The position numbers were made by a program, and so were the translations under genes. The notes beneath the pieces were generated by a model. It saw nothing but the letters and a program-made list of their open reading frames with translations. It did not search any database and had not been told where the DNA came from. A DNA stretch of 64,000 nt from Selaginella moellendorffii. Taxonomy: Eukaryota > Streptophyta > Lycopodiopsida > Selaginellales > Selaginellaceae. Positions 55,556 through 64,000 of this stretch are shown piece by piece; position 1 is the stretch's first letter; every line of letters begins with the position of its first letter. The stretch spans positions 214,148-278,147 of the forward strand of contig NW_003314401.1 of NCBI RefSeq assembly GCF_000143415.4. Direction: 5' to 3'.

Positions 55556-56385
55556 AGCACTGTTGGAGGAAAGAAAATACATCACCTGGAAAATTGCGGA
55601 ATGTTCTGAGTACACTGTCAAGCTCCGGGGCTTTGTGACCAAGCTGTGTGGGAAACCGCTGGAAGTAAAAGGGCTTGTCTGCTTCAACCGCTTCATCATC
55701 CTCAACAGAAAGCAGATCACCAAGGAAGACTTGCTCTTATGCTTTCTGGTCAGTGTGGCGATCATACCGCAACGGAACCAGGAAGCGTAGGATGCACTGC
55801 TTCCTGTGCTGATGCCAGGGCCAGATGAGATGTATGAGCTTCGTGATGACAGAATGCGAGCCGGGTTCAGATTCGAATCAGAGACACCTACTCTGTGAAC
55901 ACTCAGAAGCTTGCCAAGGCTGCATTGGAGTATGCTCTCTTTCTCACTCGCTTTTAATCACCAGTGTTCATTGCAGGGGGGAAGCTCCGGTTTCAGAAGC
56001 CAGCTCCAGCCAGGCTCCGGTTCCAGGAGTCATCTCTAGCCATGGTCCAGAAGCCAGCCCCTGCCAAGTTCCACAGGTCCTCCCTGAGGCTGGCAAGGGA
56101 CTGCTCCAACACATGGACGTGGATCCGGATGAAGTTCCCCATAGTCCTGTGCATAGCTGCACGAAAATGAAACAGCAGAGTCTGCGTGCTGAAGATGATG
56201 ACGATCATGACAAACTCAAGGATTCAACATATAGAGATAAAGAAAATGACAGTGATGAGAATGAAAGTCATCAGGGGGAGCCATCTCGAAAGAAGAGGCA
56301 AGTTGTCATGGAATTGCCATCTACATGCATTTGGGAGGATGTAAGAAGTCATCAGTCAAAATTTCAGAAGACGGTAGAGTGTTGA
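55556..56385 (+). pseudogene. NTPase gene, 3' part
   Basis: It resumes at CTGTTGGAGGAAAG with [57 protein letters not shown], then MPGPDE / ELRDDRMRA and (one base shifted) IRDTYSVNTQKLAKAALE. A GT-AG intron leads to an exon with EAPVSEASSSQAPVPG repeats, an acidic LQHMDVDPDE segment and RKKRQVVMELPS, ending at 56385. The paralogue at 58.6-58.8 kb covers the first half. Function is unknown. Confidence 0.5.
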
Positions 56386-56805
56386 TTTTACACAAATTTG
56401 CATATTTATTTCTTGGGGTAAGTGGATATAAACATGTTTGGATAGCTCATTTTTATATTTTTGTGCATGAAAAACTTCTTAATGCTCTTATGCAATTGTG
56501 CACAGCATATTTTAAAATGGAAGATCATTTCATAAGGAGACGAGGGGACATTTTGAATTATTTTAAATTGCCCAAGTCAAAGGTAGAGCAGGTTTAGTGC
56601 AGTTCGAGAGATGTTGGATTGCCAACTTAATCACTGAAATTGTTTGCTGCAAGAGGGACAGCATGCGTAAATAAAGCTTATTTTCCGCTTTACATTCTTC
56701 TGGGCATTCTCTAACAACCTGGTATAAGAAAAGGAACAGACTGAACTAGTTCCTCTATATTTGACAGCTGTTTTTGTGGGCCATGTCAAAGCTAATTTTC
56801 TGCAC
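56386..56805. other. spacer between the two cassette copies
   Basis: AT-rich; a short frame at 56325-56597 shows no known pattern. Nothing else supported. Confidence 0.4.
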
Positions 56806-57975
56806 CCTGGATGAGAAAGTTGAGGAGGAGCTTCCTCTGGCGTTCGCGTCCGAGAAAGATGAACTCGAGGGGTTCAAGGTGATTCAGGAGGAGAATTACT
56901 TGATGTGATCAAGAATGAGAGGGAAGTTCTTCTCAAGGTTCAGCTGATTGAAAGAGGTATAAACGATTTCCGGGCATGTCAACAAGACTTAATGACTGAA
57001 TCTGACGAGCTTAGGAACTAGGAGAAGTCGGAGTCTCAATGAAAGGAAGGACAGGCTTACGAAGGAAATTGAGTAAAACGCAGTCAATGAAGTGGCTGCA
57101 TGACGAGGCGAAACGGCTAAGCAGGAAAAGCGAGAGCTCCGTGAGTGGGTGGACAGGGAAATGGAGACCTTGGCACTTGAAAGGGAAGCTGCATACTAGA
57201 GAGGTGATTTTGTCTAGGCTCGAAAGGGAGGGGAAGAGCTGATCAGTGATGTTGATCTGCGGCACATAATTGAACATGGCCAAGAAAGTGGGGGTGAAGA
57301 AGCAAGCAGAGGAGCGAGAATATACATGAGTTACAAGTTTAGATGGAGAAGCTGGAGGAGCAACAAGAAGCTTCTTGCAAGCATTGCAAGAAGCAGAGAG
57401 GCAGAGGAAGCTAAAGGAGGACCTAAAGATGTCAGAGCAGCAACCTTCACAAAAGGTTGGGGAAGCCATGTCCGCTTTGTCCAAAAACGATTTGCAGCTG
57501 GGAACCATGCATTTCTCAGGGTGGCGAGGGACAAAGTGCCAGTAGCAGATGTGGACCAAGCAGAACTGACAGTTGGGAAGAAGAGGCAACTGGAAGAGAG
57601 TGAAGGTAGTGAACCCCGAGGCGACAGCCAGTCGAAGGAAAAAGAAGAAACAGCGGGAAGCGTCACAGTCTGTGATGAATGGCGATCTGTACAACTCACA
57701 AGGTAATTAGTCTAAAACACTTGTCGTCCTAATGCGCTTTACCGATTTCAGTGCAAGTAACTGGCAACACAAGGAACTTCGAAATCGCAGAAGAGTAAAG
57801 ACCCCCTACGGTAAGATATCCATCCTCTTTTGTGCGTGAGGTTTTAGCCGCTTGTAACGGGAGAACAAGGATGGAACAAGGATGTAGCTACAGTAGGCAA
57901 CCAAGACTTGGGGCGCACATCATCTTAAGAAGAAGGCATGAGTGAAGGGGGTGATTCGCAGACGTTTATTTGAAT
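56806..57975 (+). pseudogene. decayed NMCP/CRWN copy
   Basis: Starts within NMCP exon 7 (CCTGGATGAGAA, TTCGCGTCCGAGAAAGATGA) and follows the gene through the coiled coil (TGGCTGCATGACGAGG), the DVDQAELTVGKKRQLEES region, the short exon 8 and the acidic tail (AGAAGGCATGAGTGAAGG...CAGACGTTTAT) with many deletions and stops. All exons 1-6 are missing. The 3'UTR string AATTTGATTTA also matches 49.07 kb, so the copy is DNA-level, introns included, not a retrocopy. Confidence 0.8.
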
Positions 57976-58079
57976 TATTATCGCCCATCCGCAATGAGAA
58001 TTTGATTTAATCACTATTTTAAATCTATACTCCAATAATGCCGTGTTGGGGTATGATGTCAAACTCCCACGCCATCCCC

Positions 58080-58875
58080 ATCGTCGGGTTCTTGTGCACG
58101 ATGTTTAAGTGGTATGTACGCAAATTGGCTGCCTATGTGGCTCTTTGCACTTCTTGCAAGCCAGCAGGACGCTCATGAAAAACTGGCCCAGGGTAAATCG
58201 ATCTCTTCCCTTTGCTAGAGAGCTCTGGCATGCTGTCCCTTGCTGTCAAGAACCATAAGAGAGCTGACTATACGTGTCCTTTCTCAAGATCGGGTTTACA
58301 GGCAGACATCCCAGATTGAAGTGCTACACATGGCCAGCAGCTGATTGATAGGATTCTCGCCAGTCTAACTCGCATGAAATCTCCAGAGGAGTAGGATGAA
58401 GGAGCAGTCGGAGCCACATTTAATGGAGGAGACGTGGCTAGCTATCTTCTCTCCGCTGACTTTGTTCGTTCCTCCAGCTACCTGTACTCAGTGGGGAGGT
58501 GCTGAAGGCGGTGTCCGAGTCCAAACCGGTTCCCTGGAGGTGGTGCAGCGGATTTTTAAGCAAGTGTGCTGCTTCTGGCAATAGAAAGTGACAATAAGTC
58601 TTTGTGACCAAGCTGTGTTTGGTTTCGCATTCCTCAACAGAAAGCAGATGACTTGCTCTTGGGCACTGTGGCAATTATACTGCAATGGAAGGAAACTTAC
58701 GATGCACTGCTTCCCTTCCCGTGCTGATGCCAGGGCCGGATGGACAGACGAGCTTCGAGCCGTGCCGGTTCACATTCGAAACAGGGCAGTGAAGCTTGCC
58801 GGAGTCGCACGGCAACCGCACCACGTCACGGACGCGGATTCCAGCCGCGTAAATGGTCTTCAAAGGGATTTAATT
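58080..58875 (+). pseudogene. decayed NTPase copy without the DXR insertion
   Basis: Matches the gene at 49.23-50.12 kb in order (GGTATGTACGCAA, CTTCTTGCAAGCCAGC, TCTCAAGATCGGGTTTACAGG, ATGAAGGAGCAGTCGGAGCCACA), then 58.53-58.57 kb matches the inverted piece at 50.8 kb, and 58.60-58.80 kb matches 55.63-55.86 kb (TTTGTGACCAAGCTGTGT, CTCAACAGAAAGCAGAT, GCTGATGCCAGGGCC). Deletions and stops are frequent. It shows the ancestral, uninterrupted order of the NTPase gene. Confidence 0.75.
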
Positions 58876-58908
58876 TAAGCTAGGGTTGATACTATTTGGC
58901 GATCGGCG

Positions 58909-59370
58909 ATGGCTTCCAGTGGCGACGAGGCCTATGCGGCTGCCTATCAACGATACGCGGAGGCGGGGTTTGTGTCCGGCGGCGGCGACGAGGAGGGGTG
59001 GCAGTCGGGTTTGTGCGATTGCTTGACGGACATCCCCACTTGTGTCTTGGGCTGTTTGTGCCCCTGTGTGGCGCTGGGAAGGAACGTGGAGATTCTCGAC
59101 GGGGGCCAGACTTCGTGCGTGGCTGCCTGTCTGCTCTGGTTCCTCCTCCAGTCGTGCCTGTGCGGATGCGCATACTCGTGCTGGTACAGGCGCAAGCTGC
59201 GATCCGTGTTCCACCTCCCAGAGTCTCCTCTCTGTGACTGCTGCGTCCACTGCCTGTGCTTCCCCTGCGCCTTCTGTCAAGAGGCCCGAGAGATCGACTT
59301 GCGCAGCAAGAGGCTTGTGGCCACCCTGCCTCCCCAGCGCCAGTACTTCACCAGGACGTGCTCCTTCTAG
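58909..59370 (+). CDS. PLAC8 / plant cadmium resistance (PCR/FW2.2-like) protein
   Basis: Intronless, 153 residues. After an acidic N-terminus it reads WQSGLCDCLTDIPTCVLGCLCPCVALGRNVEI, the PLAC8 CxxxxxCxxxCxCPC-type block, a Cys-rich hydrophobic centre (CVAACLLWFLLQSCLCGCAYSC), YRRKLRSVF and CVHCLCFPCAFCQEAREIDLRSKR, the family's QExREL end. Proteins of this family are small membrane proteins that affect divalent metal export or cell number. The stop TAG at 59368-59370 overlaps the helicase stop on the other strand. Confidence 0.9.
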   Translation: MASSGDEAYAAAYQRYAEAGFVSGGGDEEGWQSGLCDCLTDIPTCVLGCLCPCVALGRNVEILDGGQTSCVAACLLWFLLQSCLCGCAYSCWYRRKLRSVFHLPESPLCDCCVHCLCFPCAFCQEAREIDLRSKRLVATLPPQRQYFTRTCSF

Positions 59371-61359
59371 CGCTTCTTCGACTGCTTCCTCTTTCCAGCC
59401 ACATAGCCACCATCGTCTGCCTCATCGTCGTCGCCGTTCCGCCGCTTCTTGGATTTCTTGGACGCGTCCTTCTCTCGGATGTGCTGCACACACACAAGAA
59501 AATGTAATCCAACCAACCAGTACATAGAATAAAGAAGAGTACAAACCATTGCAGCTAGTCTCTGCGCCTCACTGACGCGCTCCTCGAGTAACAAGACCTC
59601 GTCCGCCTTTGCTGGAAACTCGGGGAGAGTCATGCCTGACAAGCAGTGTTAGAACAAACAAGAGGTCCATGATCACTTACCAATCAAGTCCTCTATCCTC
59701 TTGTACAGGTCCACGTCGTACTGGGTGACAATGGATATTGCACGCCCGGACCTCCCAGCTCGGGCCGTTCTTCCTACGCGATGTATGTAATCCTGCAAAA
59801 GCCAGGGGAGAGAAAGGGAGAGTCAGGAGCAGCTGATAATATCTTATGAAACTTGCCTTGGAGTTTGTTGGTATGTCGTAGTTGATGACCACATCCACAG
59901 ATGGGATGTCGAGGCCACGACTGGCGACGTCAGTACATATGAGCAGGTTTCTGTCGCCAGCTTTGAACTTCAACAAGGCACCCGAGCGCTTGGACTGCAC
60001 AAGAGGAAACCTGTGAGCTCATCTCTGTTTGGTTGGATAGACGAACCAAGACCCCTTACCTGGCTCATCTGGCCGCTGATGGGGATAGCACCGAATCCAA
60101 GGCTACGGAGAATCAATGCCAGCCGCCTCGTGCTGTCACAGGTTCTTGTGAAAACCATTGCCGTACTCCCCGCCATCTCGTTTAGCAGGAATACAAAGTA
60201 ACAGTCCTGGCCAATGTGGACAAGAGACAAAACTCAAACAGCAAGAACACGGGTGCAAACCTTGTGCTTGGCAGGAACAAAGACATACTCTTGTTTCAGG
60301 GTAAGAGCGGTAGTGTATTTGGAGGAGACTTCCACCTGCAATGCACTTGTCTCAAGTATCTGGCAACCGCAAACAGGCAACACAAACCTTTGTCGGATTT
60401 CGAAGACAGGCTCGTTGAAGTTTTGCCACCTGCTCGTACGTTGAACATGAACGGAACGAGAAAAAAGCAGGAGACAAAGCGCACCTTGTTTGTCATTGTA
60501 GCAGAGAAGAGGAACGTCTTCCTCTCCCGAGGGACAACCTTGAGGATCTCATCGACCTCCTTCTCGAAATCGTTGTGCAGGATCTTGTCCGCTTCATCAA
60601 GCACCTGATCACAAAGAAGCACGGACCTTAAGGGAAGAAAAGGTGTGTCATGTCATCTTTACCAGGTACTTGACGTTTCGCAAGCTAAAGCCTTTTGTGT
60701 TTGTGAGGTGATCCAGCAGCCTTCCAGGTGTGGCTACCTGGTGGAAAGAGGAGTGTCGTAAGAAAGCTCGGTGCTTGCGTGCAGAGAACATACCACAATA
60801 TGCGGGTTCTTGCCCAGCGCAACAGCCTGATCCACCATAGAGACGCCTCCAACAATCTGTCCACGAGCAAGCACGCAACAAGGAACTGACGAAAACAGGT
60901 GATAGAGCAACTCTTACAGCCACGCTCCTGACGCCGATTTGTGATCCTAGCGCTTCAAACTGCTCCGATATCTGGATGGCCAGCTCCCTGCATTTGATGA
61001 TCCATCCAGGTAATTAGTTCTCCTCGCCTGTGCTCTCTTACCTGGTGGGAGACAGGACGCACGCAAAGAATGGGTGGCATTGCTGGAACAGCGCTTGAAG
61101 TATAGGCAGCGCGAAAGCCGCTGTCTTCCCGGATCCAGTCTGCGCGAGGCCGATCAAGTCCCGGCCTGTCAGCAACAAGCGTGGAGAGATTGAACACACA
61201 CGCGCACGAACAAGACACACACAAACCTTGCAGAGCCAGCGGGAGCGCCTCCACCTGGATGGGCGTGGGTGCCTTCCATCCGAGCTTGGTGCAGGCGTCT
61301 ACAAGCTCCTCGCGCACTCCCAGCTCCCCAAAGCTGGGCACCGCCGCCGCCGCTGCCAT
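59367..61359 (-). CDS. DEAD-box RNA helicase, RRP3/DDX47 (RH10) type
   Basis: About 13 exons, start [15 protein letters not shown] at 61359. In order: Q motif [19 protein letters not shown], motif [15 protein letters not shown] (across an intron), [25 protein letters not shown] (DEAD), SATM, then [45 protein letters not shown], and [17 protein letters not shown]. The tail has KKSKKRR and ends KRKQSKKR. These features fit yeast Rrp3/human DDX47, nucleolar helicases of 18S rRNA maturation. The intron after TNSK has a GC donor (AAG|GCAAGT). It overlaps the PLAC8 gene at the stop codons and ends 42 bases from the divergent RPC10 start. Confidence 0.93.
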
Positions 61360-61400
61360 ACACACTAGAGCTTCTTAGGGATCCTGTTTAGGGTTCCCCG

Positions 61401-61823
61401 ATGGAGTTTTGCCCGACATGCTCGAGCCTGCTGCTGGTGGAGCACGCTGGCAGGCTGAGATACTTTTGCCCCACCTGTGCATACATTTTCGGCGTGGACC
61501 TCAAGGTTTGCTCTCCTGCTTTCTCTCCTCGTTCACGCCTCTTCCCTCTCAGATCAGCAAGCCGATCCCTCTCAAGAACAAGGAGGTTGACGACGTTATG
61601 GGGGGAGAAGACGCATGGAAGAATTGCGATCGCACACCAGGTATGTGTGTGTGAATGAGCTCTGAGCTTCTTACAACCGTGGGGCTGGACAGTTACCTGT
61701 GCCAAGTGCAACTATGGGCATGCCTACTTTATGCTGGTCCAGATCAGATCGGCGGACGAGCCAAGCACAGCCTTTTACAGGTGCTGCAATCCAAACTGCT
61801 CGTTCCGGTGGAGAGAAGACTAA
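61401..61823 (+). CDS. RPC10: RNA polymerase III subunit RPC10 (C11, TFIIS-like)
   Basis: Three exons: 61401-61505, 61553-61640 and 61693-61823, 107 residues, the family length. The N-terminal zinc ribbon MEFCPTCSSLLLVE...FCPTCAYIF is followed by a linker and the C-terminal TFIIS-type ribbon TCAKCNYGHAYF...QIRSADEPSTAFYRC, ending CSFRWRED. The QIRSADEP loop carries the acidic pair that promotes RNA cleavage by Pol III and is needed for termination and reinitiation. Its start is 42 bases from the divergent helicase start and its stop 75 bases from the convergent NDUFB9 gene. Confidence 0.94.
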
Positions 61824-61897
61824 ACTTATTCTCAAAAAAGGCCCTCTAGTGAGTGCTCCAGTCTTCCCTCCCCCAATCTTTTACAACCACAACCTGA

Positions 61898-62377
61898 TCA
61901 AAGCCCGAATGAGAAGAGTTGCAAGATCTGAATATAAAAGATACAAACCTCGGCTGGGAGAGGTGGGTTTCTTGCATACGTTACGCCTTCAGGGGACCAA
62001 GGAACTGTAGATTGGACGAAATGTTGGTGAGCACACAAACATTGGAGAAAAACAAACCTGCGTATGGCTCTGGATGCTGGAACTTCTTGAACTCGGCCTC
62101 TCCCTTGACAATGAGCCTCTCTATTGCATCCACATCTACCACATCCTTGTTGACATCGAATCTGGCTCTCAGCTTAGATGCCTGCACAAGCACACAAGAA
62201 GAAGAATGCACGCTTGGATCGCAACACGCCTCCTCACCTCCTTGTAGAAGGGCTCCCGGAATATGACCCAATCAAGGGTATGGTGGAGCGCCTTCCTGTA
62301 GAGCCGACACACCCGTCTCCTCTGGGCATCTCGCCGGGCCGCAAGTGATGCCAAACCAGCGATCGTTAAAGAGGCAC

Positions 62378-62381
<4 letters not shown>
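61898..62381 (-). CDS. complex I subunit NDUFB9 (B22), LYR protein
   Basis: Three exons: 62381-62238, 62181-62058 and 62004-61898, 124 residues. It shows RRVCRLYRKALHHTLDW with the LYR motif, FREPFYKEASKLRARFDVNKDVVDVDAIERLI, FKKFQHPEPYAVPW and YARNPPLPAE. LYR proteins dock with acyl carrier protein; this one belongs to the membrane-arm end of mitochondrial NADH dehydrogenase. The last residues after PPLPAE (VCIFYIQIL) are less certain and the true end could be earlier. A CT run lies just before the ATG. Confidence 0.88.

Positions 62382-62409
<28 letters not shown>
62382..62409. repeat. (CT)n microsatellite between NDUFB9 and NdhT
   Basis: A pure CT run of about 28 bases, in the 5' region of the NDUFB9 gene and the 114-bp divergent spacer with NdhT. 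Confidence 0.85.
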
Positions 62410-62412
<3 letters not shown>

Positions 62413-62494
62413 CTTCAACAAGAGTTAAATTGACTCTCTACTTAGGGCTTCCTAGGTACTTATCTTGTCCCAGCCATACATTCCAGTTTTTATC

Positions 62495-63318
62495 ATGCTG
62501 CTGAGCCGCTCTTCTTCTTCTTGCCATGGCCGTCCTCGTCCTCAGCTCAAGGTGGGATCCTCCTCGCCCATCAAATGCTCCGCTGTGCCCAACGCTCCCA
62601 ACAAACGAGCCAACAGAATGATTGAATGGAGCTCTCCGGACGAAGGATGGATCCGATTTGACAAAGATGATGATCCGGATAAGGAGGGCCAAGGAGGAGG
62701 AAGGGCAGCAGCTGAAGCAGCAGCAGCAACACAAGAGGGCAAAGACGATCAAGCTGGACTGGACGACACCATTACGGATCTCATAGCACACGTATCGGGA
62801 ACACATTACGAGTGAGTAAAACCGAAGCCCACCATTGACTGTGTGTGATCTTGCGGTTTCGCTTGTGGATCCACAGGTTCTTGGGGATCACACCTGAAGC
62901 TGACACAGAGGAAATTAAAGTGGCTTATAGGAAGCTGTCTAAGCAGTACCATCCTGACTCCACCACACTCCCTCTAGAGGTAGCGGGAAAGAAATTTCTC
63001 CGTCTCAAGGAAGCGTACAACGTGTTGAGCAGCGAGGACGACAGGAAGCTCTACGATTGGCACTTGGCGCAGGAGGCATCCAAAGCGAGAGGGGGCAGAT
63101 TCATCTGGCCTTACGAAGTGGATAGAAGCCAGCTCAGAGAAAGCAGCAAGCCTCCAAAATGGAAAACCGAGTGGCAGCCCAAGCTAGACCCAATTGAAGT
63201 GCTCGACGGGAAGAATCTCAAGCTGAGCGACCAGCAACAGACAGCACTTGCGTTTGATCTCTTTGCCATCCTTGTGTCTGTTGCCACTATGATTTACGTT
63301 GGCTTCTTTAAACATTGA
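62495..63318 (+). CDS. NdhT: chloroplast NDH complex subunit NdhT (CRRJ), J-domain protein
   Basis: Two exons (62495-62811, 62877-63318), 252 residues. A Ser/Arg-rich N-terminus is a likely plastid transit peptide. The J domain reads [31 protein letters not shown]...LKEAYNVLSSEDDRKLYDW and includes the HPD triad. After a linker the end ALAFDLFAILVSVATMIYVGFF is a transmembrane segment. Together with the length this fits NdhT of subcomplex EDB, which helps form the ferredoxin-binding site of the thylakoid NDH complex. An intact NdhT implies that this plant keeps a plastid NDH complex, at least on the nuclear side. Confidence 0.9.
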
Positions 63319-64000
63319 CCACCTATGAGTGGCCGACTATAGATGATCGCAATTAAAGTAAGTTTAAAAGGAGTTAAAGTGCTGCAGCCACGCCGGCCAA
63401 CTCGACGTGCATGCTACTGCTTCACTTCCACGCAGCTATTCCTTCCAGAGGAACTCAAGGCTGCAAATATGTGTTCCCAGGATGAGACCGACATTGTTGT
63501 TCATGTGGATGGACATGAGTTTCACTTTCGTTTTTTGTGGGTGGTGCTGAGTTAAGCTTTGGCATCATTCTTGGTTTGAATTGAATCAAGCCTTGAATTC
63601 TCTCCCTTTTGCTTTGTTTTTTATAGTGTTTCTCCTACACCTCTCACTTTTATTCCCTTTCATTTTTTTTCTTCAACCTCTGCTTTTATCTCTTTTATTT
63701 CTCTATTGTTCTTCCTTCGTGTTCCTCAGTTCCTTTGATCTTTGAGTGACACTTGGCACCCGTTGCCTGGTACAGCAGTATGGGATGATGGAGTACGGCC
63801 AGATTTCCATGGGGGGCTACTCAACGGTGTGAAGCTTTACCCCGGAAAGCAGGGCTGTCTCTGGGTGAGGGGAGACGATGTGCTCACTACTGTGTGTAGC
63901 AAGGATTGGTTTGTGGACATGAGGCACCTAGTTAGACGTGAAAAGGAGATTATCAGGGTTACCTAGTTACATGTGAAAAGGCAAGTGCAACTAGGTTCCT
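63319..64000. other. unassigned right edge
   Basis: Two frames, 63343-63555 (LFLPEELKAANMCSQDETDIVVHVDGHEF) and 63742-63966 (WHPLPGTAVWDDGVRPDFHGG), look partly protein-like but cannot be placed in a family. A short direct repeat ACCTAGTTA..GTGAAAAGG stands near 63928 and 63960. A gene may continue beyond the window. Confidence 0.3.

Overview
The window is nuclear DNA of a land plant, most likely a lycophyte close to Selaginella moellendorffii. The evidence is many very short GT-AG introns (about 50-80 nt), a class II KNOX gene, a PYR/PYL ABA receptor, a plant tRNA ligase, an NMCP/CRWN lamina gene, the chloroplast NDH subunit NdhT, two PPR genes, and TTTAGGG-type telomeric repeat. The species is inferred; the gene families are read from translations.

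The window has two halves. Positions 1-22.6 kb are repeat-rich. At 0.4-6.7 kb there is a possible autonomous element: a long ORF with a DDE-like 'D...TDN...HTHEDxD' layout (a DUF7869-type protein, by recall). It is interrupted by one in-frame amber codon and surrounded and penetrated by about 15 copies of a 22-bp near-palindrome. From 6.9 to 19.55 kb there is a three-level nest: a long inverted-repeat (foldback) element, split by a young LTR retrotransposon without gag-pol, which carries a 593-bp Cassandra/TRIM-like element with 5S-rRNA-like LTRs. From 19.9 to 22.7 kb there are gene relics (gypsy integrase, NMCP tail, PPR, RING finger).

Positions 24-34.7 kb form a compact gene island: KNOX2 (+), PYL (-), YSL transporter (-), cyanase (+), eIF3e (-), P-type PPR (+) and a small secreted protein (-). 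YSL/cyanase and eIF3e/PPR are head-to-head pairs with only 73 and 34 bp between start codons. Then come a PLS-type PPR (36.3-38.5 kb), PR-1 (39.9 kb), tRNA ligase RNL (40.5-45.1 kb, -) and NMCP/CRWN (45.5-49.0 kb, +).

Positions 49-58.9 kb are a shuffled zone. A P-loop NTPase gene (possibly Crinkler/CR-like) follows NMCP. It is broken by a block holding a scrambled DXR gene (N-terminal half, inverted middle exons, and C-terminal half in circularly permuted order) and fragments of PPR, syntaxin and other genes. A decayed NMCP + NTPase copy at 56.8-58.9 kb lacks the DXR block and acts as an internal empty-site control. The window ends with a dense housekeeping cluster: a PLAC8 protein (+), an RRP3/DDX47-like DEAD-box helicase (-) whose stop codon overlaps that of PLAC8, RPC10/C11 (+), NDUFB9 (-) and NdhT (+).
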